Below are positions 26,893-35,767 of a DNA stretch of 64,000 nucleotides, one piece after another. The translations under genes and the position numbers were made by a program. Below the pieces are notes generated by a model. That model searched no databases and was not told the origin of the DNA. It saw nothing but the letters and a program-made list of their open reading frames with translations. Within the stretch, counting starts at the first letter, position 1. The number at the start of each line of letters is the position of its first letter. Source of the stretch: B1Sed10-231 sp046483385 (lineage in GTDB: Bacteria > Planctomycetota > Brocadiia > SM23-32); assembly GCA_046483385.1 (NCBI GenBank), contig JAWODG010000194.1, positions 5,983 through 69,982 on the forward strand, read 5' to 3'.

Positions 26893-26931
26893 CCGGCTGA
26901 GTTCGGATCGGAGCACCTTCAGCCGGCGCGG

Positions 26932-26960
26932 TGGACACCCCTTTGGCCCTCTGATATTCT
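26932..26960 (+). promoter_or_regulatory. Predicted promoter of the RuBisCO-like/kinase operon
   Basis: TGGACA (26932-26937), 17-base spacer, TATTCT (26955-26960). The ATG is 45 bases further on. Confidence 0.5.
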
Positions 26961-27005
26961 CTCCTCGGCACGTCATCCGTGCGTTCATGTCTGGGGAGGC
27001 TTCTC

Positions 27006-28337
27006 ATGAGTAGCGAAGCGTACGTTCCGGTGGAGGTCCGCGGCAAGGAGATCGTCGAGGTCAAGGAATGGCCGCCGGAGCACGACCCCGCCGAATGTTT
27101 CCGGTTCCGCTACTACGTCCAGACTACGCAGGACCTGGAGGAGGTCACCCACCGCATTGCCCTGGAGGAGACAACGGGCCGCTGGATAGGGCAGTTCGCG
27201 GAGCCGACGGACATCTACCGCCGCGCCCGGGCTGAGGCGGTGCGCATGGAGCGTTACGGCGAGGGTGAGGCCGTAATCGAGGTGCTCTCGCCCGTCTCAA
27301 ACGTTGACGCGAACGCGGACCCCTTCTACCAGCTCCAGATGCTGTCGGTGGGCGGCCCCATACTGGAGTTCGTCTTCTACGACAGGGTCGCCTTTCTGGA
27401 CTTCGAGCTGCCCGAGTCCTTTAGAGAATTGTTCCCCGGGCCGCGGTTCGGCATCCGGCGGCTCCGGGAGATGGTGGGGCTGGCGGGCGGCGAGCCGCTG
27501 GTCGGCACCATTGTCAAGCCGTGCTGCGGGCTGGAGCCCGGGGAGGTGGCCGAGCGCATCGCGCGGGCGGTGCGCGGGGGCGCCGTTGCCATCAAGGACG
27601 ACGAGAAGATGATGAACCCGTCCTACTGCCCGCTCGAGCCTAAGGTGAAAGCGGTCGCCGAGGCGCTGGAACGGGTCAGGGAGGAAACAGGTCGACGTGC
27701 CATCTACATGCCGCACATGCCTTTCCGCTCCGACCGCCTCAGGGAGGCCGCTCGGCGTGTGCTGGACTGGGGAGCCACCGGTATCATGTTCAACGCCACG
27801 CTGGCCCATAGCCTCGGCGCGCTGCAGATCATCGCCTCCGACCCGGGTATTGAGGCGCCCCTCTACGCCCACTGCGGCGGGCTGGCCGCGCTGACTACCG
27901 GGCCGCGGCGGATCGACGCTCGGGTCATCGCAAAGCTGGCGCGGCTCTGCGGGGCTGACTTCTTCCAGATAGGGGTCTTCGGCGTGGACGACTGTCACGT
28001 CAACTCCCGCGACCCCTCCCTGCTACACATGCTGGCCGACACGTTCAGGGAGCCGTGGGGCGATCTGAACGACACCGTGCCGGTCACCGCCGGCGGGCTG
28101 GGGGCGACGAAGGTCGGCCTGAACATGCGCGAGATGCACCGGGACGATCTGGGATATGCCGTGGGTCTGCTGGCGGGAAGCAACCTGCTGGACCACCCGG
28201 ACGGGCCGGAGGGGGGCGCGCGCGCCATGTGGCAGGCCGCCGAAGCTTACAAGTCGGACGGAGTTGTGGACGCCGCTGAATTGGCCGACTATGCCCGCCG
28301 GAATGGCCTCGGTGAACTGCGCGTACTCACGGAGTGA
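27006..28337 (+). CDS. RuBisCO-like protein (form IV-type)
   Basis: About 443 residues with the RuBisCO large-chain fold. Present: Lys171 in GTIVKPCCGL (equivalent to Lys175), and the metal motif Lys197-Asp198-Asp199-Glu200 (AIKDDEKMMNP), where Lys197 would be carbamylated to hold Mg2+. Also present is His289 (YAHCGG, near His294). Changed: Lys177 is Cys173, the Arg295 position is Cys290, loop 6 lacks the CO2-positioning Lys334 (FQIGVFGVDD), and the phosphate-binding serine region reads PVTAGGLGATK. It therefore should not fix CO2 but may enolise or cleave a related sugar phosphate. ATG 27006 follows GGGGAGG. A PfkB kinase gene overlaps its stop. Confidence 0.88.
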   Translation: MSSEAYVPVEVRGKEIVEVKEWPPEHDPAECFRFRYYVQTTQDLEEVTHRIALEETTGRWIGQFAEPTDIYRRARAEAVRMERYGEGEAVIEVLSPVSNVDANADPFYQLQMLSVGGPILEFVFYDRVAFLDFELPESFRELFPGPRFGIRRLREMVGLAGGEPLVGTIVKPCCGLEPGEVAERIARAVRGGAVAIKDDEKMMNPSYCPLEPKVKAVAEALERVREETGRRAIYMPHMPFRSDRLREAARRVLDWGATGIMFNATLAHSLGALQIIASDPGIEAPLYAHCGGLAALTTGPRRIDARVIAKLARLCGADFFQIGVFGVDDCHVNSRDPSLLHMLADTFREPWGDLNDTVPVTAGGLGATKVGLNMREMHRDDLGYAVGLLAGSNLLDHPDGPEGGARAMWQAAEAYKSDGVVDAAELADYARRNGLGELRVLTE

Positions 28338-29551
28338 CCGCCCGCATGACACTTCTGCCTCCGGACTGCGACGCCCGCGTCCAGGTAATCGGGCCCTCCT
28401 ATCTCGATGAGATAGTCGAGGTCGATGGTCCACTGTGCCATGAGCGATGGGTGAGGGAGGCACTGCCGGAACGGGCCGGACCGGTCCGGATCGATTACAG
28501 CCGCACGGAAGCGGAGCGCGAGCCGCTGGATGAACCCGGCGTGTTCCTGCAGGTGGATTCCCCCGGTGGCGACAGCATACGCGTCACCGAACCGGGGGCC
28601 ACCGGCGGACACCGGTTGCTGGTAGAGGAGGAACGGCTCTTCGATGCCGGCTCGCTGGGCTTGCCCGACGAGGCCAAAGTGCCGCCGTTGCGCACGGAGG
28701 TGCCGCTCTGCGGCAGGCGATTGCAGTTGGGCGGCATGGGGGCGGGCTACGCACTGGCGCTCGGCGGCCGGCTGGTGCTGCCGCTCGGCACCACAGCCGG
28801 CCGGCCGGATGCCGACGCGCTGAAACTGTGCGAGATGATGGAAGAATGCGGCGTCGCCTATCAGCCGGTTCTGGTGTCCGGCGCGGGCACGGACGTTACC
28901 ACGCTGCTGTGGAGTTCGCCCGGAGACAAGTTGCCCGTGGGACGGCGCAGCGCCTGCTACGCCGTAACCGCGGAAGCCCTGCTGGAGCGCGCCGTGCCCG
29001 CCGACCTTAACATCATCACGTCTCTGCCGAATGCCACCGCCCGGAGTGTGGCGAACGCCCTGACCGGCTGGAAGCTCTTCACTCCGTCCCTGCGCAACGT
29101 GCGGGAGGGGGGCGTGGAGCAGGTCGTTGGAGCCGTGGACGCCATGAGCCTGAACAGCACGGAATGGGGAGCGCTGGCCGAGCCGGAACAGGTCCGACGG
29201 TGCTGCCCGCTGGTGCTGGTGACGCGAGGTGAGGAGGGCGCCGCAGTCTCCTTTCGAGACAAGACCGGACGGCTGCGCTGGACCGAGGTGCCCGCCGCGA
29301 GGCTGGAAAAGGGCGTTCTGGACGCCAACCACGCCGGGGAGGCGTTCACCGCGGGCTTTCTGGGCGCGCTGCTGGAGCAGTTGAGTGTTGCGCAATTGAG
29401 GCGGGGTGAGTATTCTGAGGGCATCCTTCGGGAGGCCGCGTGGCAGGGGTCCCTCAGCGCGGCGCTGGAGTTGACGATACGTGAGATGCGCTTCCCCGAC
29501 CGGGCGGAAGTCCTGGATCTGCGCGAGCGCACGCCTCTTCCCGGGCGTTGA
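28334..29551 (+). CDS. PfkB/ribokinase-family sugar kinase coupled to the RuBisCO-like gene
   Basis: About 405 residues. An N-terminal part (1-125) without clear family match is followed by a ribokinase-like core: GGRLVLPLGTTAGRPDADALKLCEMMEECGV, then VSGAGTDVTTLLW, LVLVTRGEEGAAV and the anion-hole/catalytic loop at 330-338 (DANHAGEAF). The family consensus there is DTxGAGDAF; here the catalytic Asp is Glu336 and the first Gly is His333, so activity may be altered. The GTG start overlaps the upstream stop by four bases (GTGA); ATG 28346 with GGAG is the alternative. It probably phosphorylates the substrate of the RuBisCO-like enzyme, or a product of it. Confidence 0.78.
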   Translation: MTARMTLLPPDCDARVQVIGPSYLDEIVEVDGPLCHERWVREALPERAGPVRIDYSRTEAEREPLDEPGVFLQVDSPGGDSIRVTEPGATGGHRLLVEEERLFDAGSLGLPDEAKVPPLRTEVPLCGRRLQLGGMGAGYALALGGRLVLPLGTTAGRPDADALKLCEMMEECGVAYQPVLVSGAGTDVTTLLWSSPGDKLPVGRRSACYAVTAEALLERAVPADLNIITSLPNATARSVANALTGWKLFTPSLRNVREGGVEQVVGAVDAMSLNSTEWGALAEPEQVRRCCPLVLVTRGEEGAAVSFRDKTGRLRWTEVPAARLEKGVLDANHAGEAFTAGFLGALLEQLSVAQLRRGEYSEGILREAAWQGSLSAALELTIREMRFPDRAEVLDLRERTPLPGR

Positions 29552-29579
29552 CAGACACTCGAACCGCCGGAGAACTGAC

Positions 29580-32201
29580 ATGAAGCATACGAAGAGGGTC
29601 GCGACCGTTGTGGCGATTGGCATGGCACTATTTGGATTGACAACAGCGCCCGCCCGGGCCGTTGAACGGATGACCCCCACCGTGACCGGTGAAGGCTACG
29701 TCTGGTGGGAGGGCGAGCATGCCGTGGAGAACAACTTCACCACCCCTGACGATTTCATGAAGGAGGGAGTCGAGGGCTTCTGCTCCAACGACGACTGGCT
29801 GACCGTGAGTCAATCGCCGGCTCCGACCGGCGGCCTGACGGCCACCTGGCGGATCGAAGTGCCGAAAGAGGCGGAGTATGACCTCTGGGCGCGCGTCGGC
29901 TACCGCCCCTGGTCGGGCAACCTGTGGCGTTTCGACGACGGGGAATGGGCCGAGGCCCGCGCCGACGACTCGTTCTGGCAGACGCTGCACCATGCCCGCT
30001 ACCGGCCCACCTCCTGGACGCGCTTCGGCAAGGTTCGGCTGAGCGCGGGCGAGCATACCTTCCAGGTAAGATTTCCCGAGGGCGAGAACGCCCACCAGGG
30101 CTTCGACTGCTTCATCCTCGCCGAGCGTTCCTTCGTGCCGAGGGGCAAGTATCGACCCGACCAGGACGTGCCGGCGCCGGATGACCTGGCCGACCGTGAG
30201 CCCGCGTGGTGGCCCTTCCAGCCGGAGTGGCATCCCGACCAGGAGCCGGCGCTCGACCTGTCCGGCATGAACGACCCGATCGGTTCACATGGGCGCGTGG
30301 AGATGCGGGACGGGGAGTTGTACTTCGAGGACGGCACGCCGGTGCGCTTCTGGGGCGTCAACGTCAGCTACCATCAGGGGCGCGGCATCTACATGACACA
30401 CGAGGACGCCGACGCGTTCGCCGACTTCCTGGCGCGTCTGGGCGTCAACATCGTGCGCCTGCACGTCATGCACAGCGCCAACAGCCTCATAGACGATAGC
30501 CGGAACGACACGCAGCACTTCGACAAGGACCGGCTGGATCGGGTGGATCACCTGGCGGCCGCACTGTTCGAGCGGGGCATCTACGTGAACCTGGACCTGA
30601 TGTACCACCGGATGTTCAAGGAAGGGGACAACATCGACTCGGAGCTGGTCGGCACCAGCGGGGAGGGCGACTACAACGTCAACTGGGCCGCCGGCAGCGC
30701 CGCCCTGTTCCACCCGCGCGCCATCGAGCTGAACCGTGCGCTCTACCGCAAGTTCCTCGACCGGGTCAACCCCTACACCGGCCGCCGCTGGGCCGATGAG
30801 CCCGGCATGGCCATGCTGACCATCCAGAACGAACAGTCCATCTTCTGGGGCACCACCAACATCCACCGCGGCCGTCCCCGCGAGATACTGAACGAGCTTT
30901 ACACCCAGTGGCTGCGCGAGCGCTACGGCTCGCAGGCCTACCTGGCCGAGGCCTGGCAGGTGGAAGGCGAGCGGTCCCCCTTCTCTCCGGGCGAGGACCT
31001 GGACGCCGGCCTGATCGAGCTGGGGCAGGTGGGGGTGCAGTCCGCGCCTCATCTGCGCAAGCGGGGCATTGATCAGTTGCGCTTCCTCTACCACATGGAG
31101 ACTAAGTTCTACTCCGAGACCATCGCGGCCATGCGCCGCTGGGGGGTGAAGTGCCCTATCATAACTTCCAACTGGCGTGGCGCCGGCGAGACGACCCGCC
31201 TCGTCATCCAGGCATCGGCGCTGGGGGACTTTGTGGACCGGCATTACTACTCGGGCGGCGCCACGCTGGTGAGCCGGGTGGGGCAGGGCACCCTGGGCGC
31301 GGCGTTCGACCAGGTGGCCGGCCGGGCCTTCGGCGTCTCGGAGTGGAACGCGGGCACGCGCGGCCGCACCACGCCTGAGGTGGCGCCGCTGGTGGCCACC
31401 ATGAGCGCTTTCCAGGCGTGGGACGCGATGTTCCAGTTTTGCGTCGGCTCGCCCACCTGGGAGACGTGGCTGGGCGGGCTTCGGCTGGTTCCCGGTCACT
31501 ATGCGCTGTATCCGGCGGCAGCCTTCATATTCCGCAGGGGCGATATCCGGCCGGGTGAGCTGGTCTTCGAGCGACGTCGCAGCCCCGAGACCCAGTTCAG
31601 CTTCCAGCCCGAGCGGCGCGGCGCGCCCCTCGAGGTTATGGCCGTCGGACGCGTGCAGAACCGCTACGTTGACGAGCCGACCGAGGACCTGCTGCGCTCG
31701 GACCTGGTTGACCGTCTCTGGGACCGGGAGGCCGGCGTCGTGCGGCCGTCCACGGGCGAGTTCGAGTGGCGCTATGCCGACGACCTGATGCGCCTGGACG
31801 CCGCCCGCACGCAGGGCGCATTCGGGGCCCTGGCCGGGCGACGCATCATCTGCCCGGACGTGGAGATTGAGACGCCCAACGAGTTCTGCGCGGTGCTCGT
31901 GAGCAGCCTCGAACAGCAGCCTATATCCGACGCCGGGCGCTTGTTGGTGTCCGCGGTTGGCCGAGCGCAGAACCTGCCGGCCCCGCCCCCCACGGTCGAG
32001 GGACGCGACAGAAGCGTGCCGCCCTGCTTCATGGAGCCCGTGACGGGAACCGTGACCATAGACACCGACCTCAACGTCGTTCACGCACTGGACGTCAACG
32101 GCTACAGGGTCGGCCGCGTGCCGGCCGAACGCGTGGACGGAAAGCTGCAGTTCCGGATGGAGGGCGCCCCGCAGGTCCTCTACTACGAGGTCACCCGATA
32201 G
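29580..32201 (+). CDS. Secreted clan-A glycoside hydrolase with N-terminal carbohydrate-binding-like domain
   Basis: About 873 residues. A signal peptide (about 1-27, ending AVA-like APARA) precedes a jelly-roll domain (about 35-185; DWLTVSQSPAPTGG, WRIEVPKEAEYDLWARVGY) resembling carbohydrate-binding modules. The catalytic (beta/alpha)8 barrel begins with VEMRDGELYFEDGTPVRFWG and GVNVSYHQGR, includes LGVNIVRLHVMHS, and carries the acid/base Glu in MLTIQNEQSIFWG and the nucleophile Glu in FGVSEWNAGT. It is related to the tandem pair at 39.3-43.7 kb but longer. ATG 29580 follows GGAGAA, 28 bases after the kinase, so it may belong to that operon. Confidence 0.82.
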   Translation: MKHTKRVATVVAIGMALFGLTTAPARAVERMTPTVTGEGYVWWEGEHAVENNFTTPDDFMKEGVEGFCSNDDWLTVSQSPAPTGGLTATWRIEVPKEAEYDLWARVGYRPWSGNLWRFDDGEWAEARADDSFWQTLHHARYRPTSWTRFGKVRLSAGEHTFQVRFPEGENAHQGFDCFILAERSFVPRGKYRPDQDVPAPDDLADREPAWWPFQPEWHPDQEPALDLSGMNDPIGSHGRVEMRDGELYFEDGTPVRFWGVNVSYHQGRGIYMTHEDADAFADFLARLGVNIVRLHVMHSANSLIDDSRNDTQHFDKDRLDRVDHLAAALFERGIYVNLDLMYHRMFKEGDNIDSELVGTSGEGDYNVNWAAGSAALFHPRAIELNRALYRKFLDRVNPYTGRRWADEPGMAMLTIQNEQSIFWGTTNIHRGRPREILNELYTQWLRERYGSQAYLAEAWQVEGERSPFSPGEDLDAGLIELGQVGVQSAPHLRKRGIDQLRFLYHMETKFYSETIAAMRRWGVKCPIITSNWRGAGETTRLVIQASALGDFVDRHYYSGGATLVSRVGQGTLGAAFDQVAGRAFGVSEWNAGTRGRTTPEVAPLVATMSAFQAWDAMFQFCVGSPTWETWLGGLRLVPGHYALYPAAAFIFRRGDIRPGELVFERRRSPETQFSFQPERRGAPLEVMAVGRVQNRYVDEPTEDLLRSDLVDRLWDREAGVVRPSTGEFEWRYADDLMRLDAARTQGAFGALAGRRIICPDVEIETPNEFCAVLVSSLEQQPISDAGRLLVSAVGRAQNLPAPPPTVEGRDRSVPPCFMEPVTGTVTIDTDLNVVHALDVNGYRVGRVPAERVDGKLQFRMEGAPQVLYYEVTR

Positions 32202-32210
32202 GAGGTTTAC

Positions 32211-32855
32211 CTACTCGGCACGGACGGAGCGGAGGAAGTCGAACCAGGGCTCGAAGCCCGTGCCCCGTGTGGCGGAGGTCTCGAACACGTGGATGCCGGG
32301 GCGGACCCTGTGAGCATCGTCCTTAACGCGTTCCACATCGTAGGGGCAGTGTTCCGCCAGGTCGATCTTGTTGATGAACAGGACGTCGGCGCGCACGAAC
32401 AGCGCCGGATACTTGCGGATCTTCTCGTCGCCCTCGGGGATGCTCAGCACGGCCACCTTGATGTTCTCTCCCAGGTCGAACGCCGAGGGGCAGACCAGGT
32501 TGCCCACGTTCTCGACGAACAGGAAGTCGATCGCCTCCAGGTCCATCTCGGCGACCACGTCGGCTACCTGGCGGGCGTTAAGGTGGCAGCCTCCGCCGGT
32601 CTCGATGGGGTATGCTTCGACACCGCACTCGGCGATGCGGTCCGCGTCCAATGCCGTCTTGACGTCGCCGATGACGGCGGCAAAGCGCCCGTCGAAGTGG
32701 CGTGCGGTGTGTTCGAGTATGGAGGTCTTGCCGCAGCCGGGCGAGCCGATCAGGTTCATCACATAGACTCCTTTCTCGGCGAACGCCTCCCGGTTCCGGG
32801 CAGCTATGGCGTCGTTGCTCTCGCGAGCCGAGCGCTGCAGGTCAACCTTGCTCAT
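32211..32855 (-). CDS. hypB: Hydrogenase nickel-insertion GTPase HypB
   Basis: A 214-residue SIMIBI-class GTPase that hands nickel to the hydrogenase large subunit. It has Walker A GSPGCGKTS (about 37-45), the metal-site Cys-His in ETGGGCHLNA, switch ENVGNLVCP and NKID for guanine. It lacks the N-terminal CxxCGC nickel motif and the His-rich stretch found in E. coli-type and rhizobial proteins, so it is the short form. It overlaps the 3' end of hypA by 14 bases and closes the hydrogenase operon, nine bases from the convergent glycosidase gene. Confidence 0.96.
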   Translation of the reverse strand: MSKVDLQRSARESNDAIAARNREAFAEKGVYVMNLIGSPGCGKTSILEHTARHFDGRFAAVIGDVKTALDADRIAECGVEAYPIETGGGCHLNARQVADVVAEMDLEAIDFLFVENVGNLVCPSAFDLGENIKVAVLSIPEGDEKIRKYPALFVRADVLFINKIDLAEHCPYDVERVKDDAHRVRPGIHVFETSATRGTGFEPWFDFLRSVRAE

Positions 32856-33189
32856 CTCTCACCTCCACGTGGCGGATCGTCAGGTCCGTGCCCCGGATGA
32901 CCTCGCGGTCGAAGCCTTCGCACTGCGGGCACGGATCGAACATCTCCTCTGGTTCATACTCGGCGCCGCAGGAGCAGCGGACCCGGGCGCGAACTTCCGT
33001 GATCTCAACCCGGACGCCCTCTATACCTTCCTGTTCCAGGATAACGCCCATGCAGAACTCGAGCGAATCGACGTTCACCGATGAGAGCGTGCCGACGTCC
33101 AGCGCGATGGCCACGATATCGGCCGGCTCAGCATCCACGGCGCTGAGCACGGTCCTTACGATGTCCTGGGAAAGGGCGAGTTCATGCAT
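32842..33189 (-). CDS. hypA: Hydrogenase nickel-binding chaperone HypA
   Basis: A 115-residue protein. The N-terminal MHELALSQ is the nickel-binding MHE motif. A zinc loop with Cys pairs RCSCGAEY and DPCPQCEG follows; the first pair has one residue between the cysteines (CxC) instead of two. HypA delivers nickel together with HypB. The gene lies 67 bases after the maturation protease gene and overlaps hypB. Genes hypC, hypD, hypE and hypF are not in the window. Confidence 0.95.
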   Translation of the reverse strand: MHELALSQDIVRTVLSAVDAEPADIVAIALDVGTLSSVNVDSLEFCMGVILEQEGIEGVRVEITEVRARVRCSCGAEYEPEEMFDPCPQCEGFDREVIRGTDLTIRHVEVRDEQG

Positions 33190-33256
33190 CGGGGAAGGCC
33201 CGCTTCGAGTACCTCATTATACGTCGCGACCGGTCGAGCCGCACCCGAGCGAGGGC

Positions 33257-33730
33257 TCAGGAGAGCTCCCGCAAGATGGCCTCCAGATAGTCGCCGATGC
33301 TGGATGCCAGCGCCGGGGACAGTTCCTGCCCTGGTTCCGTGCTCTGCGGCTGAATGCCGAACAGGACGACCCGTTCCGGCAACTCGCCCAGTTCGCGGGC
33401 CAGTTCCAGCGTCTCCATCAGGTCCTGGCCGTGCAGCGTCATGCGGAACCGCTCTTTCCGGGAATGCGCCTCGTCCGGCGTGAAGCGACGGAGCGTGCCC
33501 GGCGCTTCATCCATGAAGGCGCAGTCGATGAAGATGACTCGCTCGTATCCCCGCATGGCGTGCAGTACGGTGAGGCCGGCGACTCCGAGGTCCAGGAAGT
33601 CGCAATCGGCCGCTTCGCCGACTTTCTCGCGCAGCCGTTCCACCAGCAGGGGACCCACGCCCTCGTCGGTCATCAGCGGATTGCCGAGACCGGCGACCAG
33701 CGTCTTGGCCTCCGCAGGAGCTTCCGTCAC
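33257..33730 (-). CDS. [NiFe]-hydrogenase maturation endopeptidase (HycI/HybD type)
   Basis: A 157-residue peptidase that trims the C-terminus of the hydrogenase large subunit after nickel insertion. The nickel-sensing residues are present: Glu23 (GLGNPLMTDEGVG), Asp47 (LDLGVAG) and His100 (RMTLHGQDL). The expected substrate is the gene just upstream, whose tail after DPCISCSTH would be removed. The start overlaps the large-subunit stop (ATGA, 33727-33730), so the two are translationally coupled. Confidence 0.94.
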   Translation of the reverse strand: MTEAPAEAKTLVAGLGNPLMTDEGVGPLLVERLREKVGEAADCDFLDLGVAGLTVLHAMRGYERVIFIDCAFMDEAPGTLRRFTPDEAHSRKERFRMTLHGQDLMETLELARELGELPERVVLFGIQPQSTEPGQELSPALASSIGDYLEAILRELS

Positions 33731-35025
33731 TCGAACTCCACGTCGAGGTAATGTGTCGAGCAGGAGATGCAGGGGTCGTAGGACCGAACGAGCATCTTGA
33801 GCTGCCTTGTGGTCTCCTCCTGGCCTTCGGGCAGCACCTGGGGCACCAGCGCCTCGAAGTCGTGCTGGATGTTGCCGTGGTTCTGGTTGGTGGGGATGCA
33901 GATATTGGCGCGCGTGCAGAGGCCGTTCTGATCGAACGCGTAGCGATGGAACAGGATGCCGCGCGGCGCTTCCACGCAGCCCACTCCCTCGCCGGCCTTC
34001 GGCTCGGCCTGGGGTTTCTCAGGCTCGATACCGGCCTCCAGCAGTTCGTCGCAGAGCTGGATGCCGTGCTCGACGACCTGGACGCACTCGACCACCTGGG
34101 CCACGCTGTTCAAGTAAGGGTTGCAGCAGCCCTTCTTCAGGCCCAACTTCTCGGCCGTCTCAGCGGCGAGCGGCAGCAAGTGCTGGGCGTTCAGGTTGAA
34201 GCGCGCCAGCGCACCGACGGCGTAGGAGTCGCGGTGCCAGCGGGTCCATTTGGCGGTGGACTGCGGCGAGACATACTCGTTAGCCACAGACTCGAAGCGG
34301 TCGACCGGCACGGTCCTTTCCGCGTCGGTGCTACCGATCTCGCCGTGGTAGAAGGTGTAGTCCGGCGGGCCGACGAGGGCTATGTATTCGGTGTCGCGGT
34401 CGAAGTCGGGGAGTTCGCCGGCCAGGCTTGCCACCACGTCGGCGAGGGCCTTCAGGTCCGGCACGATGTTTTCCAGACGCTCCCGCAACCCGCGCAGCTC
34501 GTCCTCGCTCGGCAGCATGCCGAATCCGCCGGGACGGATGCTGACCGGGTGGGTCATGCGGCCGCCCAGAAGCTCCATCCACTCGTTGCCCAGCCGGTGG
34601 ATGCGGATGACCGTCTTGACGACGTCCGGATGGGAGGAGACGAGGGGAACGACCGAGGGCACGCCCAGCAGGTCGGGGGCCACCAGGTAGCCCACGTGCA
34701 GGCTGTGGCTCTCGAGCTGCTCTCCGTAGTGCAGCAGTATCCGCAGCTTGTCGGACTGCTCGGAGACCTGGATGTCCAGGGCGCTCTCCACGGCCTTGGT
34801 GGCGGCCAGGGAGTGGGTGACCGAGCAGATGCCGCAGATGCGGCTGGCTATGGTTTGAATGTCCATGAAGCTGCGGCCCCGCACCATGGCCTCGAAGAAC
34901 CGGGGCGCCTCCGGCACCTGCCACTCCACCTTCTTGATGCTGCCGTCGTCGGCCTTCACGACGATGTTGCCGTGGCCTTCGACGCGCGTAATATGGTGGA
35001 CGTTGATGTCAACGCTTTCAGGCAT
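33727..35025 (-). CDS. hydA: [NiFe]-hydrogenase large (alpha) subunit, group 3b type
   Basis: A 432-residue catalytic subunit, cytoplasmic. The Ni-Fe site cysteines are RICGICSVTHS (L1, about 62-72) and DPCISCSTH (L2, near the end). The last seven residues YLDVEFE form the peptide removed by the maturation protease. The short length and the partner set fit the NADP(H)-linked group 3b enzymes (sulfhydrogenases), which take up or evolve H2 and may reduce sulfur. It overlaps the small subunit gene by eight bases. Confidence 0.96.
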   Translation of the reverse strand: MPESVDINVHHITRVEGHGNIVVKADDGSIKKVEWQVPEAPRFFEAMVRGRSFMDIQTIASRICGICSVTHSLAATKAVESALDIQVSEQSDKLRILLHYGEQLESHSLHVGYLVAPDLLGVPSVVPLVSSHPDVVKTVIRIHRLGNEWMELLGGRMTHPVSIRPGGFGMLPSEDELRGLRERLENIVPDLKALADVVASLAGELPDFDRDTEYIALVGPPDYTFYHGEIGSTDAERTVPVDRFESVANEYVSPQSTAKWTRWHRDSYAVGALARFNLNAQHLLPLAAETAEKLGLKKGCCNPYLNSVAQVVECVQVVEHGIQLCDELLEAGIEPEKPQAEPKAGEGVGCVEAPRGILFHRYAFDQNGLCTRANICIPTNQNHGNIQHDFEALVPQVLPEGQEETTRQLKMLVRSYDPCISCSTHYLDVEFE

Positions 35026-35767
35026 TTGTGGGTTCCTGTTTGCTGTTGAAGAGTTCCAACTTGGTCTGGAGGTCTTCGAGGGTGAGCCCGTATTCCTCCA
35101 TCACTTCCCGCGCCGCATCGACGTTGGGATTCGGCGCGTAGCCGCGGCATCCGAAACACCAGAGACCGGCGCTGGGGCAGGGCGCGTTGCAGCCGGCGCG
35201 CGTCACAACCCCGAGGCAGACCTCGCCGTATTCGTAACGGCAGACCGTGCCCCGCTGCTTGCATTCGACGCAGACCGGGTAGTCGGGAATGACCGGTTCC
35301 TTGCCCAGCGCGAGGGACTTCACCACGTGGGTGAACTCCTTCTTGTCCATCGGGCAGCCGTGGACGTAGTAGTCAACATCCACCACTTCGTCGGCCCCTT
35401 TGGTCATGGCCGTGTCGAGGTGCGGCATGTCGGCCGCGTCACCGTAAACGCAACGTTTGACCTCGTCCAGGTCGAAGTTGTTCTTCAGCTTGTTGACGCC
35501 GCCGGTGGTGGCGCAGGCGCCCAGTGCCACGAGGACGGGCGCCTTCTCGCGGATGCTGCGCAGACGCTCCTCGTCCTGCGGCCGGGTGATGGAACCTTCG
35601 ACCAGGGCGATGTCGAAGTCTTCGTCTTTCTCCGACATCGCCTCCCGCCACGTGACGGGTTGGACCACGGAAATGAGGTCCAGCAGCTCCTCTTCCAGGT
35701 TCACGATCTGGAGCTGGCATCCCTCGCAGCACGCAAAGTCAAAAATGGCAACTCTTGGCTTGCTCAT
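35018..35767 (-). CDS. hydD: [NiFe]-hydrogenase small (delta) subunit, group 3b type
   Basis: A 249-residue Fe-S subunit that carries electrons from the Ni-Fe centre. The proximal cluster ligands include FACCEGCQ (14-18), GACATTGG and HGCPMDK. Further cysteines in CVECKQRGTVC and CPSAGLWCFGC would bind more clusters. There is no twin-arginine signal, which fits a cytoplasmic group 3 enzyme. Its ATG immediately follows the stop of the gamma subunit gene (TAA-ATG with no gap). Confidence 0.94.
   Translation of the reverse strand: MSKPRVAIFDFACCEGCQLQIVNLEEELLDLISVVQPVTWREAMSEKDEDFDIALVEGSITRPQDEERLRSIREKAPVLVALGACATTGGVNKLKNNFDLDEVKRCVYGDAADMPHLDTAMTKGADEVVDVDYYVHGCPMDKKEFTHVVKSLALGKEPVIPDYPVCVECKQRGTVCRYEYGEVCLGVVTRAGCNAPCPSAGLWCFGCRGYAPNPNVDAAREVMEEYGLTLEDLQTKLELFNSKQEPTNA

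Noticed and set aside
30285..32084. A 599-codon minus-strand open frame opposite the secreted glycosidase
   Set aside because: Antisense shadow; the plus strand has signal peptide, barrel motifs and ribosome site.
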